Shown piece after piece: positions 37,201-46,516 of a stretch of 64,000 nucleotides of DNA. Below the pieces are notes generated by a model. The model worked only from the letters and a program-made list of their open reading frames with translations. It ran no database searches and had not been told where the DNA came from. The DNA is taken from contig NC_134644.1 in the NCBI RefSeq assembly GCF_030463565.1, forward strand, positions 126,233,388 through 126,297,387. Direction: 5' to 3'. Origin of the DNA: Pelecanus crispus. Taxonomy: Eukaryota; Chordata; Aves; Pelecaniformes; Pelecanidae. Numbering within the stretch: position 1 is the stretch's first letter; every line of letters begins with the position of its first letter. Position numbers and translations under genes: made by a program.

Positions 37201-40200
37201 CCAGGGACACCGCAAAATTCAAATGCAATAAACACAGCTTTACAGAAAATAGGTCTTGCCAAATGGCCATTGCCCCTAAAGTTACTCATCTGCTAGTCAA
37301 CACCTTTTTTCACAAGGCTTCTGAAAAGCACGTTCAACACGCTGCATAAAAATCAACATGGATTCAAATGGGTTAACAGAAAGTTCTCCACTAGTAATTG
37401 TAAATGGGGAACCATCTCATGGGGACATTTCTAGAACAAGTCCTACATGGACCTCTTCTCATCTCAAGGTTGTATGATATTATTCTCAGCTTTATGAGAG
37501 TTATAAATACACTATTGGCAGAGTTCATGCATGGCAAATTAACACAAAAGTGTTAAAGATTAAATTCTACAAACTAATCTAAATATACAGTAAGTAGAGC
37601 TCAGCTGAAGATTGCTTCTAAAACATCACAGTCATGATTTCAGGAACTAGGAATATTTTCCACAGCTACAGGATAGAGACTTTAGTCTGTAAAACAGATT
37701 CATTAAACAATTTTGCAGCGAAGGACAATACCCAAAGTAATGTAAGACTACTATAAATGGGTTCCTACTCACAAACTGAAATCTACAGAGAACAAATAAA
37801 TTCTACAGTAAGTGTTCAAATTCCAGAGGATTTTATTGTTACACATTTATTGTTAATCAGAAGTTGTTTCTAAAACATATGCAACAACCAGAAAAAAGCA
37901 AAAAATTGTACGCCTTGAAACATATTTTTCACTTGATTTGTTGTTGAATGTTTAATACCAGTTTTGCACTATTTGTAACTTAACAACAAATCCAAACTTA
38001 TTTCATGGGTATGGTGAGACTGCATTTGGGTCTGCATATGTATACCTCCTTATATGGAAAATATACTAGAAAGATAATCACCTCAATCTACTGAAAATAC
38101 CAACAACTACAGGTATTTCTGGAGGTTAATAGGGATCATTCATATGGTACAGATGGATGAATCTGTATCAGCTACAACACGGAGTCTTCAAAATTGTTTT
38201 TAGTGGTGGTATTTTCCAATACTCCAGACAATGTATACTCACTGCCACAAAGAAAATGCCAAATGGATGAGTCCTCTGACTGCAAGTCTGAGGCTTTCAA
38301 TAAATGTCAGTTCACTGTTCACTGGAGCCAGTAACAGAGGCAATCTCATTGGTCAAGTCTCCATTTATTGGTGAAGAAAAAAAAATAATAAAAATTTCTT
38401 TCTTTAGCAGTATTTTTAAGCATGATACATGACACAATGTTCAATACAACTTTTAACATACTTGATACTATTCTATCCTCCAATCTCAGCCTAGTAGTCG
38501 ACTAATTAGCAAGTTAGGAATAATTCAATAGCTAACTCTGAAACAGTATGTCCTGGTTTTGGCTGGGATAGAGTTCATTTTCTTCCTAGTAGCTGGTATA
38601 GTGCTGTGTTTTGGATTTAGTATGAGAAGAATGTTGTTAACACACTGATGTTTTAGTTGTTGCTAAGTAGTGCTTACACTAGTCAAGGACTTTTCAGCTT
38701 CCCATGCTCTGCCAGGTGCACAAGAAGCTGGGAGGGGGCACAGCCAGGACAGCTGACCCTACCTGGCCAAAGGGCTATTCCATACCATACGATATCAGGC
38801 CCAGTATATAAACTGGGAGGGGGGGTTGGCCGGGGGCAGCAATCGCTGCTCGGGGACTGGCTGGGCATTGGTCAACGGGCGGTGAGCAACTGCATTGTGC
38901 ATTGCATTGTTTTGTACATTCTTTTATTATTATTTTCTCTTCCTCTGCTGTCCTATTAAACTGCCTTCATCTCAACCCACAGGTTCTACTTTTCGCCCTC
39001 CCCCCCCCCAGGATTCTCTCTCCCATCCCACCGGAGGCAGGGCGGGGGGTGAGCGAGCAGCTGCACAGGCACTTAGTTGCTGACTGGGGTTGAACCACGA
39101 CACAGTATCCTACAGAAATTTAAAAATCAGCATTGCTGTCACCATTAAAAATGCAGCTTATATATTTACTTGGTTTGGGTTTTTTTCCTCCACTCAAGGC
39201 AGATTCAATCAGGAAAGTAAATATTTTTACTTAAATACTTTTCTTTGAATTTCTACTATTTTAGCAAAATTTCCACTCCAACTTTAAAATACTTAAATTT
39301 CATTAAGACATTTGTTCATTGAAGACTGTTCTATACAGGACGACTTTGGACATCAACAATTAAATGGTTTTATAGTGACATTTTAAGCTTAAGCCTTGCC
39401 AATTCTTCCAGAATTTTGTTTTAAAGAGTTCAGTTATTTAAGAAAAATAGAAAACTAGTATCTGTAAATCATATATTCCAAGTATCATCATAAATAAACA
39501 AAAAAAGAATACAGACACAATAAACTGAAGGTAAAGAAGGACAACTGCAAATTTAAGAAAGTGAACTGACCATCGGGGATACCTTGCAAAAAGGCATCTT
39601 TTGTGTCCAAAAGCCCTGAAACCAATTTCTGCACTGTATTCAGACAAGCCTAGCACTGGATCCCACACGATGCACAACCACTGCATGCTGGTCCCCATAA
39701 CACTGTTGTATTATTTGAATACAAAAGATTACCCAAAACAGACTAAGAGCTATAGAAAAACCAAGCAGAGAGAGTCACTTGTAGAAACAGTCTTAGTAAT
39801 GGAAAGCCAGGAGATAAGCTATCTTTTACCACACACAGATGTGGAAATGGTTAAAGATTGGGTCATGTCAGCGAAGCACCATAGTTCAAATAAACGTTTA
39901 CAGGGCATACAGTTTCTCCTCCTCAATGGGTGAGAAGAACACATTCAAATAACTGGCTGGCTTGAGTGAAAAAAACTCATTTCACATTAGGTCTCATAAT
40001 TACTTTGTTCTTGTGAACTTAGCTGCACACTCTAAGTGCCTGTATTTTTTTCCCTTTTCTGACTAAGAGCAAGACCACAAAATGAGTAGTCCATGAAATC
40101 TTATGCAGGCGAGTTCCCTGACTAATAACTAAGTATACCTAAGGGCTTTAGGAAAACTATCAGATAAAGATACAAAACAACTGATTCATAAAGAAATATG

Positions 40201-43200
40201 CATGTTTAGTCAAAGCTTATCTGTTGGTAAAAGCAAGAGACAGTCATGAATGACTGAACTGCAATAATTTATTCAGCATCAGATGCTAGGAATGACTGTG
40301 CTGGGCCAACAACATGCAAAAATCTTGGCACCTCCCAGAATAAGGCAGAAAAGTTACCCATGAAACTGCCCGAGCTCCTAACAAGCTCAAGCCATTAATC
40401 AGAATGCCAAGGAACTTTTGATCACTGGAAATCAGTGAGCAAGCAGAAGAATGTGTAAGCCTCATACTCACTGCGCAAGGAAAAAAAAGGGAAGACTCTA
40501 TTCATCACAAAGCTGAGTAAAATGTTTCTGTTAAAGGGTTTGGTTGTAATTTGTGGAACTGAAATGAAAAGCTGCACTGCAAGCAAGAAAAAGACCACTG
40601 CAGCAAATGAAGTTACTCTTGCCTCCAAATGAAGCCTTTAATAACATGTAAACCTTAATAAAGGAATATAGCTGAAAATAGCTCCCCAACAACAACCAGG
40701 TCTGTAATACGGACATTTCCCTGCAGAAATTGTGAAGCAAAGGGACAGACAAGTTTCATTCACTGAAGAAACTTGTAAGAGACCCATGAGAACAATTCCC
40801 GAGAAAGCAGTAAAAGAAGACGATAGCAGCAAAATAACCACGAACATCTACCACATCTTGCAAAACCCATCAGTCTTTTATCAGATGTTATTTCCACACG
40901 GCAACAAAGGAGGAGAGTAACAAAGGGTTTGTTTTGTTTTCAAGAGGCTAGCTGCACTATTCTTAGTTCAGTGCAGCCCTTCAGCTGTATTAAACCTATT
41001 GCCTTGAAGACACAGGCTCTATTACAAAACCCGCAGACAAGGTATTATCATCTGTGTATCACTGTGGCAAACACAGCCAACAGTATGCTGCCCTGTATTA
41101 GCAACAGCATAACCAGCAGATCGATAGGAGCAACTATTCTTCTCTATTCAGCAACTTGTGAAACCATATTTGGGGTACTGTGACCAGTTTCAGGATCCCA
41201 GTAAGAGACAGACATTAACATAGCAGAGCAAGCCCAGAGGAAAGCTTCCTAGATGGACCATATGATGTGCAAATAGAAACTGAAAGAAATAGGTTTGTTC
41301 AGTCTTAAGTAGAAACGGCTAAGGGGAGGATCAAATATTTTTGCTGTCTTCAACTATGCAGAAGTGTATAGGGAAGATGAAATTGAACACTAGGAGGTAC
41401 ACAGAGAATACCCAAGGCAATGAACACAAGGTGCAAGATGGGAAATTATGATTACATATTCAGTTTTCTCACAGTTGTCAAAACACTGGAACAGGTTTCC
41501 CAGAGAGAATGCAGAATCTCCATCCCTGGTGTTATTCAAAACTCAACTGGACGTGGCCCTGAGCAATCCAATCTAGTAGGATCTGCTTTCAGCAGTAAGT
41601 TAGATCAGATGACCTCCAGAGGTCCCTGCCAATCTAAATTATTCTATGATCAAACAGCAAGTCTTTAGAAATACCACAACTGCCACAGATGCCAGGAAAA
41701 AGAATATTAGCACAAAGGCTGTGCCCGTATCTATGGGCTCAGCACCTGGTAGCACTGACAACCATTTATCTTGCTGATAGCCTTTTCAGCTCTTCCCTCC
41801 ATTTCAGCACACGTTCAAAAAGGAGCGAGATCACCCTTTCCTATTAGGAAAATTATTTCCTAATAACAGAATAGGAAATAGATTGATATCAAATTGTAAG
41901 CTGAAACCGATGGAGATGTTTCCAAGTTCCACCTAGCCTGCACAGCTGCCCTTTGGTTAGGATTGCCAGAGAAGTAGTAAAATTTTATTAAGAGAAGCGG
42001 AAGACTGGAAGAAAGAAAACCGTACCTGTTTCTTTCTCCTCAATCTCATTCCACCATTCAGGATTTCTAGTTACTGATGTCAAAGACAGACTGCAGCTTC
42101 CCTGATTGCTGCACTGTTCCATAACCAGTTCTTATCAGCACTACAAAGGTCATCATGTCCAAGGTGGCCAAGTTAGACTGCAAATGACAATATTGAGAGC
42201 TCTAAGGTACTCTTCCACCCAGTCGGGTAAAGGTTCTCTGCTGCAGTCAGACAGAAAGGAATAACCCCAAGATGAGTAAGAGATCATTTTCTGAGACTGG
42301 TTATGTTGTCCAATGTGATTTCAGTTATGATGCTGACAGAAAAGGGGAAAAGCAAAGAAAAAAATTGTCTGGCGATACTCACATTGGCTTGGCAGTGAAA
42401 TAAGATCACCAAATGCTCTCTCTCTGGGTCACCACTGCCTTGCTACTTTGTCTTATTCTCCTCATCTTTGGAACCTTTCCATAACGTAAACCTGAACATA
42501 AATATGTGTTCTGAATAGCTGTCAGCACCAGACCAACTATTCAAGTCCCTTTTATCAGTACTGTTATCTACAACACTGAAAAAGAAGGTATTGGTACCAA
42601 AGATCCCTGCTCTCAGCTAGCTTCTTCAGTCTCTAACTGCAGTATACAAGGATATCTGTAACTTCCAGAGAAGTTTCAGAATCACAGGCCATCTTCATTG
42701 ACTAATTCAAAAGCAGCAATTCAGTTTGTGTCTCTATTTCACATACCAGAGAAGGAGCACCAGATGAAGTACTGGTGCCAGAAAAGTGGTCTTTCCAGAC
42801 AAGTAGCACCTGTTCTGCTTCCATCACATAGAGACTATCACACAGAAGTACGATTGGAACATTTAAAGGAGATTTTAAACGTTTAAAATGTTTTCTACCA
42901 TTTTACCTTGCCATCCTATCCCTCTAGGTTTTGCTTCAAAACATGCACTCAATTAAACAGGGAAAATGAAAACCAGAAAAACAGTTGTCTTCTTTAATTA
43001 GCAGTTAGAAATCAATCTGCTTCCATGTTTGAGCACCTCTGACTATTAAGAGACCACTGGGGTGCTGAGGTAGGGTTGCAGCCATCTCTACCCCACCCCA
43101 TCTTCTGGTCTTACAGAAGACGGGAAAGGAGGCAGATGAACAACCCCAACATAGTGTATGAATTCTTCTCAACCATATAAACCTTGAATTTTTATATTAT

Positions 43201-46200
43201 GTGGAATACTATATGTCTTAGTCTCAAAACACAGAATAGTGTCTGAAAACATGAAATTTAAATACTTCTCTTCTCTTCATATTCTGAAATACATGAGGTA
43301 ACAGAAGTTTCTATTTCCCAATGAACTAATGTTCTGCAAGGCCTCTAAAAAAAAGTGATATGCAGGTAATTATTGTGCAAATGAAAACATTTAAATATTA
43401 GACAGAAATAATTAAAGACAGAAATAAGTAATTAAGATTTTTTCCTCTAAACAAATTTTCAGTATTCCAGATCTACCCAAACTGCATTTGTCACAGAATC
43501 TGCAATTTTGAAAAAAAATGCAGTAACTATCTTCTAATTAGCATGAAGGACAGAGGGAATGTAGCAATGACCTCTTTGAGAATTCTCCCAGTGCTAAGGG
43601 CTTACTTGTGCAGATATCTCCTCCCTTTGATAAGCCATTAATTGCTTGCTAGGAGGGAATTCCACTCTATTAGCCCATAAGAATTCAAATTTTCACTCAG
43701 CTTTGACATCTCAAGAAGCCATTGTGCTACATCTTCCCCGTCCAACCTTCCAGTACACTGCTGCTCCATAAAACATTTGGGAATCCAACTTTTCCCTGTC
43801 TTTTCAGTTCCTCTGACCATCAGGAAGAGAATCCAGACAGGGAGCAGCTCCAGTTTCCTACAACACAATTAGAACTTTCCTCCTCTCTGCCACTGTGCCT
43901 TGTAGCTTGTTGAGGAAGAAAGTGTTCTGGTGAACCAAATATCTTCACTAAAACATGTCCATACACATGAATTATGACAAATCCCAACCATCTATAACTT
44001 AACTGCAGAATATATTTAATGAAGAGCTGCTAACAGAGAAGGTGGCTGACCTTCCGTCAGTAATCTTAAGGCCTCCTCCTCTCCACACACAATCAGCTTT
44101 GATTTAGATACACCTATTCCACCACACACAATGGAAAGGAGCAAGCACATATTGCAATATGCAAATGGCAGGAGCATACAGCAAAGGCTTATTAGATGAA
44201 TCATCTGCCCATAAACTTGGGGAGCGGAGTGTTAGTGGGTTTTTTGCAAATCTTCCATTTTTACAACTTATATTTTCCCGAAGAATATTGCCAGGATGCC
44301 TATTGGCTTTAAGATAACATCTGACCTTCTTTCTCTCCATTCTACACAGTAACATTTCCAGGAGCAAATTCCTGGGAAATCAGCATCACTTCTGCAAGCT
44401 GACAGGTTTAGACTACTAGTGTAAAATTCTCCTATTGCCCTTTCCTTTACCATTTTCTATTTTCCCTCCCCCAGTAAGACCAGCACAGCATGGTAGCATT
44501 TTGAACTGTGTCCAAGAAGTGCCATAGACAAAGAGTAAGTCCAATATTGTAGGGTTTTGGTTTGTTTACGCTGGATGAGTTCACAATACAACCGGATACA
44601 AAGGCCAGAACACCACTGAACAGTAGCAGGAAAGAGATGTAATCTCACAAACTCATGTACCTAGTGAAGATTTTTGTATCATTACACCACAGCTTGAAAA
44701 GGGCTAAATGCGTCTGAGATAACAAGAGAGACCACTTTAAGTGAAAATTATTTTTTTCCTTAAGGTTGACCAGACCTAAATAACCTACCCCAAGAATTCT
44801 TTCGGTGCATACTTGTTGATTTCATTTCACTCCTGGTACAAAGGAAACCTAGCATACATCTAAACCCCAGTAGCGGAGCATCAGGAAAGAAAAGTGTCAT
44901 CACTAGAGGCTCTGATTCTGAACAAGGTACTGCATGAGCCTTGTTTAGTAAGAAGAGAAGGTACTTTTAAGACGACACCCATTGAAGAAGAAACACTTAA
45001 GTAATTAAGTGAAACTCCAGCTGCATGCATTATGTAAGATGTTAATAGTTTCTGATACTTATAAAGATGCGGAAACTGCACTTTGCAGTACTGCTAATCA
45101 TACACCACCTGCTTGTGCTTAAAGTCTACTCCAATGTTGCATTAGCGTCTCACAGAACTGATATGTCTAAATGGACCCTAGCAGCATCATCCTCTCACAA
45201 GACCAAGTTACATCCCTTTCAGCGGGGAAACACTGACAGACAACAAACTCAAGAACTCCAACCCATGATATATTCCCTAATACTTTTTTATATTTATTTG
45301 AACTGTAACATGACACGACAGGCATGTCAATATTGTATGAAGTGCTACAAGTATGGGAGAAGTAATTGCACCTTGAAAGGGTTTACAAGCTAAACAGAAG
45401 ACTGTGAACAACAGGAAGCCAAACAGCAAAAAGACACCAGTCAACAGGAAAATTCCTGCAGATTCAGTGGCCAAATCAATGTGGACATTTTGTGGTAATG
45501 ACTGCAGGGAGGGGTTTTAAGCACTGAGAACAAAGAGCAAAATGGTTTTACAGGTATTTAAGTAGCACCTGATAAGCAGGGAGAAGCGCAGGAGAAAGTG
45601 TCAATGTTCCCTGGGAAAAAAAGGAAAACATTGCCTAGCCAGCAGACAGCCAACACAGTGAAACACCACAGAGGATACAACTCGCCTTAGCTCAGGGGTA
45701 AGGCTAACCAATTCTGAAAGGATCATCCAGTAAGAAAACGCCTGATGGTCTCCCAGAAACAGCAGAAGAGCAAAGTAAGGAAAACAGCACATTTTTTTTG
45801 TCTGACCCAGACTTGCACAGTTATTTTATACAGCTTTTCTTAAAGAAACCATTTGTCTCCCCTCTGAAGGGGTTCTTTCAGAAGTGGAAGCTAACAAACT
45901 GTAAAACCTGTGAAGAGAGATCCCTCTGACAGAAGTAAACAACAAATATTGAAGTTGGTTCTGAATTTCTGTTCACACGTGCTTTATTATTAATGCAGGT
46001 ACTAATGACTTAAAAGACGAATGCGTTCAAGTGACTCCAGCAGGCAGTTTCGCAGTTCTTTCCCGGTTTCTGCCACTAATTTATAACGTGATGGAACGGT
46101 GAGCTGCTTTTTTTGCCTCGCTTTTCCGGCCTGGGAAGCAAGAACAGCATTCACCTACCTCGCGACGGCAGATGAATCTTCTAGAGCATTTGAAACCCAC

Positions 46201-46516
46201 AGAACAAAGATGCGGCGTGAACAGACGCTACCGCCGCCCCGACCCTCCCTCGGCACCGCGGGGGGCCGCGTTTCCACACCCGAGACGCCCCTCGCCCGCC
46301 GCCGCCCGTGTCCTCCCCGCCCCGGTGCCCGGCCTGAGGGGCCGGGGGCGGCGGCCGCCCCCCGCCCTCACCCCCCAGCCCCGAGGGGGCAGCTCCCGAC
46401 TCACCGATGCCGGGGGCCACATAGATGAAGTAGAGGCAGGAGGAAGAGGAGAAAAAGAAGATGAAGGCGAGCATGGAGCGATTGGAGACCCGCAGCACCT
46501 TCCGGAGCAGTGGCAT
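13151..46516 (-). CDS. B4GALT6: Beta-1,4-galactosyltransferase 6 (lactosylceramide synthase), nine coding exons
   Basis: Type II Golgi membrane enzyme that transfers galactose from UDP-Gal to glucosylceramide, making lactosylceramide, the precursor of most glycosphingolipids. Coding exons on the minus strand: 46405-46516, 28889-29005, 28412-28525, 21175-21299, 20541-20657, 18001-18188, 15546-15668, 14567-14668, 13151-13298. They total 1146 nt (381 aa plus stop; human is 382, as I recall). All junctions are GT-AG and in phase. Residues 1-14 are cytosolic and about 15-34 are the membrane anchor ([16 protein letters not shown]). A stem with several N-glycosylation sequons follows. The catalytic domain has FNRA (201-204), the metal-binding DVD (227-229), FFGGVSG (264-270) and WGWGGEDDD (287-295). 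B4GALT5 is the closest alternative, but TTR synteny and the exon 1-3 sequence favour B4GALT6. The gene is complete and undamaged. Confidence 0.97.
13299..14566 (-). other. B4GALT6: B4GALT6 intron 8
   Basis: 1.27-kb phase-2 intron, AT-rich. No transposon or other gene recognised. Confidence 0.85.
14567..14668 (-). CDS. B4GALT6: B4GALT6 exon 8
   Basis: A 102-nt exon encoding residues 300-332: [33 protein letters not shown], with R299 and R333 split across its borders. The sequence matches the beta-4-galactosyltransferase C-terminal lobe. No open frame calls it as a peptide on its own because it is short. Donor GTAAGA and acceptor ACTGTAG flank it on the minus strand. Confidence 0.96.
14669..15545 (-). 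other. B4GALT6: B4GALT6 intron 7
   Basis: 0.88-kb phase-2 intron, AT-rich. No repeat family recognised. Confidence 0.85.
15546..15668 (-). CDS. B4GALT6: B4GALT6 exon 7 (catalytic core, WGWGGEDDD)
   Basis: A 123-nt exon encoding residues 259-298, [18 protein letters not shown] to [12 protein letters not shown]. It carries the acceptor/donor-binding loop typical of beta-4-galactosyltransferases. The donor is AACAG|GTGTGT on the minus strand. Confidence 0.97.
16791..16897. repeat. C/A-rich strand-asymmetric low-complexity tract
   Basis: About 100 bp consisting almost wholly of C and A on the plus strand, with many CCCC, CCACC and AACC units. The minus (sense B4GALT6) strand is G/T-rich and could form G-quadruplexes. 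Confidence 0.8.
16976..17215. repeat. AT-rich low-complexity region
   Basis: Repeated TATTTATATATA and TACATAAATACAT motifs, with almost no G or C, directly follow the C-rich tract. Confidence 0.8.
18001..18188 (-). CDS. B4GALT6: B4GALT6 exon 6 (DVD motif exon)
   Basis: A 188-nt exon encoding residues 196-257. It includes [20 protein letters not shown] and [17 protein letters not shown], which contain the FNRA uridine-contact motif and the metal-coordinating DVD. The donor is GTAAGT and the acceptor TTTGAAG on the minus strand. Confidence 0.97.
18553..19426 (+). mobile_element. CR1 LINE fragment (reverse transcriptase C-terminal part and 3' UTR)
   Basis: The plus strand reads [20 protein letters not shown] onwards through [20 protein letters not shown] and [19 protein letters not shown], the C-terminal third of CR1 ORF2. 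It then hits an in-frame TGA at 19000-19002 within a conserved QRRA-type motif and continues as a degraded frame into the CR1 3' UTR. The copy is 5'-truncated, as usual for CR1, and lies antisense in B4GALT6 intron 5. Confidence 0.92.
19499..19598 (+). mobile_element. CR1 3' end, second short copy
   Basis: Contains GGACTGGATGATCTTAAAGG, TCTTTTCCAACCTAAACAAT and the ATTCTATG tail. It lies only 70 bp after the longer CR1 and is a separate 3'-end insertion or a duplicated tail. Confidence 0.88.
20541..20657 (-). CDS. B4GALT6: B4GALT6 exon 5
   Basis: A 117-nt exon of 39 whole codons (residues 157-195): [18 protein letters not shown] to [10 protein letters not shown]. This is the start of the catalytic Rossmann-like fold and holds the conserved PFRNR motif, which contacts UDP-Gal in the family. 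Confidence 0.97.
20658..21174 (-). other. B4GALT6: B4GALT6 intron 4
   Basis: 517-bp phase-0 intron, AT-rich. Nothing else is recognised. Confidence 0.85.
21175..21299 (-). CDS. B4GALT6: B4GALT6 exon 4
   Basis: A 125-nt exon encoding residues 116-156, [20 protein letters not shown] to [14 protein letters not shown]. It covers the stem to catalytic domain transition with the conserved GGHW.PKDC.PRWK motif and an N-glycosylation sequon (NMS). Confidence 0.96.
22701..22722. repeat. A22 homopolymer
   Basis: Twenty-two consecutive A bases flanked by CTTA and GAAGCTTA. No element is recognisable upstream, so a retroposon origin is not supported. Confidence 0.85.
23106..23692 (+). mobile_element. 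Solo LTR of an avian endogenous retrovirus, with 5-bp target duplication
   Basis: A 587-bp element beginning TGTG and ending AACCACAACA. It is flanked by direct repeats AGGAG at 23101-23105 and 23693-23697. It has a TATA-like CATATAAAG near 23380 and an ATTAAA poly(A) signal near 23569. It shares its body with the elements at 38549 and 50226 but is more diverged at its 5' end. No internal retroviral sequence is attached, so it is a solo LTR left by recombination. It lies antisense to B4GALT6 in intron 3. Confidence 0.88.
26340..26358. repeat. T19 homopolymer
   Basis: Run of T followed by AAGAAAAAATG. No associated element recognised. Confidence 0.8.
27456..27630. repeat. Tandem duplication, two copies of an 88-bp unit
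   Basis: TGGTGCAATACCTGCTT starts at 27456 and again at 27544. The two units share nearly every base through CAGCTGTGACATCACAGG and TTTTATA, differing at only a handful of positions. Confidence 0.93.
28412..28525 (-). CDS. B4GALT6: B4GALT6 exon 3 (stem region)
   Basis: A 114-nt exon encoding residues 78-114, [18 protein letters not shown] to CPEKLPYM, with sequons in NNSS and NFT. It is followed by donor GTAAGT on the minus strand. Confidence 0.95.
   Translation of the reverse strand: MILKETILVTVLLKQQCIFQKTSLTLLTRHVQRSCLT
28526..28888 (-). other. B4GALT6: B4GALT6 intron 2
   Basis: Short 363-bp phase-1 intron between the two stem exons. AT-rich, with nothing else visible. Confidence 0.85.
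28889..29005 (-). CDS. B4GALT6: B4GALT6 exon 2 (stem region)
   Basis: A 117-nt exon encoding residues 39-76, [20 protein letters not shown] to NKNTTLNGT, with two N-glycosylation sequons near the end. The acceptor is TTATCAG and the donor GTAAGA. Confidence 0.96.
31335..31850 (-). mobile_element. Diverged ERV LTR, related to the solo LTRs only in part
   Basis: Read on the minus strand, the segment from about 31770 to 31335 parallels the other LTRs: a TTTTGGATTT-like block, GTGCTTRCAC, AAGGCTTTTC and a terminal CAACCCACCACA. The outer part (31770-31850) does not match them and instead reads into an unrelated sequence ending near TGTAGTG at 31849. No target duplication is visible at these borders (TCAGG against AGCCC). 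It may be a distinct LTR subfamily or a truncated copy. Confidence 0.6.
31851..32589. other. Intronic stretch between LTR and CR1, nothing recognised
   Basis: AT-rich sequence with only short random frames. It could hold decayed ERV sequence belonging to the adjacent LTR, but no retroviral motif is visible. Confidence 0.5.
32590..32943 (+). mobile_element. CR1 LINE fragment (region between endonuclease and reverse transcriptase)
   Basis: The plus strand reads, with breaks, [23 protein letters not shown] and [19 protein letters not shown], the part of CR1 ORF2 preceding the reverse transcriptase domain. It ends abruptly at about 32943, where retroviral LTR sequence begins. Confidence 0.82.
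33000..33017 (+). promoter_or_regulatory. Retroviral primer binding site remnant (tRNA-Lys-like)
   Basis: TGGTGTCCAACGTGGGGC lies 9 nt after the LTR end. It differs by two bases from the tRNA-Lys(1,2) type binding site TGGCGCCCAACGTGGGGC. This fixes the boundary between LTR and internal sequence. Confidence 0.7.
33363..33806 (+). pseudogene. ERV integrase C-terminal remnant, broken
   Basis: Two plus-strand reading frames resemble a retroviral integrase. The first (about 33363-33602) carries the KIEQYNGLL block around the catalytic Glu of the DD(35)E core and ends in a stop. The second (about 33609-33806), in another frame, has the C-terminal DNA-binding domain with [13 protein letters not shown] and ends at TGA 33804-33806. 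The catalytic aspartates and everything upstream are absent, so it is non-functional. Confidence 0.75.
34590..35805 (+). mobile_element. CR1 LINE fragment (reverse transcriptase to 3' tail)
   Basis: The plus strand reads [52 protein letters not shown], then [47 protein letters not shown] and [11 protein letters not shown]. This is CR1 ORF2 from the middle of the reverse transcriptase to its C-terminus, followed by the 3' UTR and a TTCTGTGATTCTGTGATT tail. Several stops and frameshifts mark it as dead. With 32590-32943 it may represent one original CR1 interrupted and partly deleted by the ERV. Confidence 0.92.
35806..38548. other. B4GALT6 intron 1, unique AT-rich stretch
   Basis: No gene, repeat family or RNA recognised. 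There is an A run at about 36427-36436. Confidence 0.55.
38549..39102 (+). mobile_element. Complete solo LTR of an avian ERV, with 5-bp target duplication
   Basis: A 554-bp LTR from TGTCCTGGTTTTGGCTGGGA to TTGAACCACGACA, flanked by direct repeats CAGTA (38544-38548 and 39103-39107). It has a TATA box (GTATATAAACTG near 38803) and an ATTAAA poly(A) motif near 38956. A C run lies near 39000. This is the cleanest copy of the family in the window. It is antisense to B4GALT6. Confidence 0.93.
41040..41650 (+). mobile_element. Old, highly diverged CR1 3' region
   Basis: Decayed but ordered CR1 landmarks are visible: CACTGTGGCAAACACAGCCA to GGGGTACTGTGACCAGTTTC (RT C-terminus), ACACTGGAACAGGTTTCCCA, CATCCCTGGTGTTATTCAAAAC, AGATCAGATGACCTCCAGAGG and a final TATTCTATGAT. 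It is clearly older than the copies at 18553 and 34590. Confidence 0.8.

Larger units (their letters stand above)
29006..46404 (-). other. B4GALT6: B4GALT6 intron 1 (17.4 kb), the repeat-rich part of the gene
   Basis: Large phase-1 first intron. Recognisable contents are a truncated LTR (31335-31850), a CR1/ERV/CR1 mosaic (32590-35805), a solo LTR (38549-39102) and an old CR1 (about 41040-41650). The stretches 29006-31334, 31851-32589, 35806-38548, 39108-41039 and 41651-46100 are AT-rich unique sequence in which I see no exon. Confidence 0.85.

Noticed and set aside
13151-46516. Identification as B4GALT5 instead of B4GALT6
   Set aside because: B4GALT5 shares the catalytic motifs but lies elsewhere in vertebrate genomes. 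The stem peptides ([24 protein letters not shown] context, YPEGNNSSD) and the position beside TTR fit B4GALT6.
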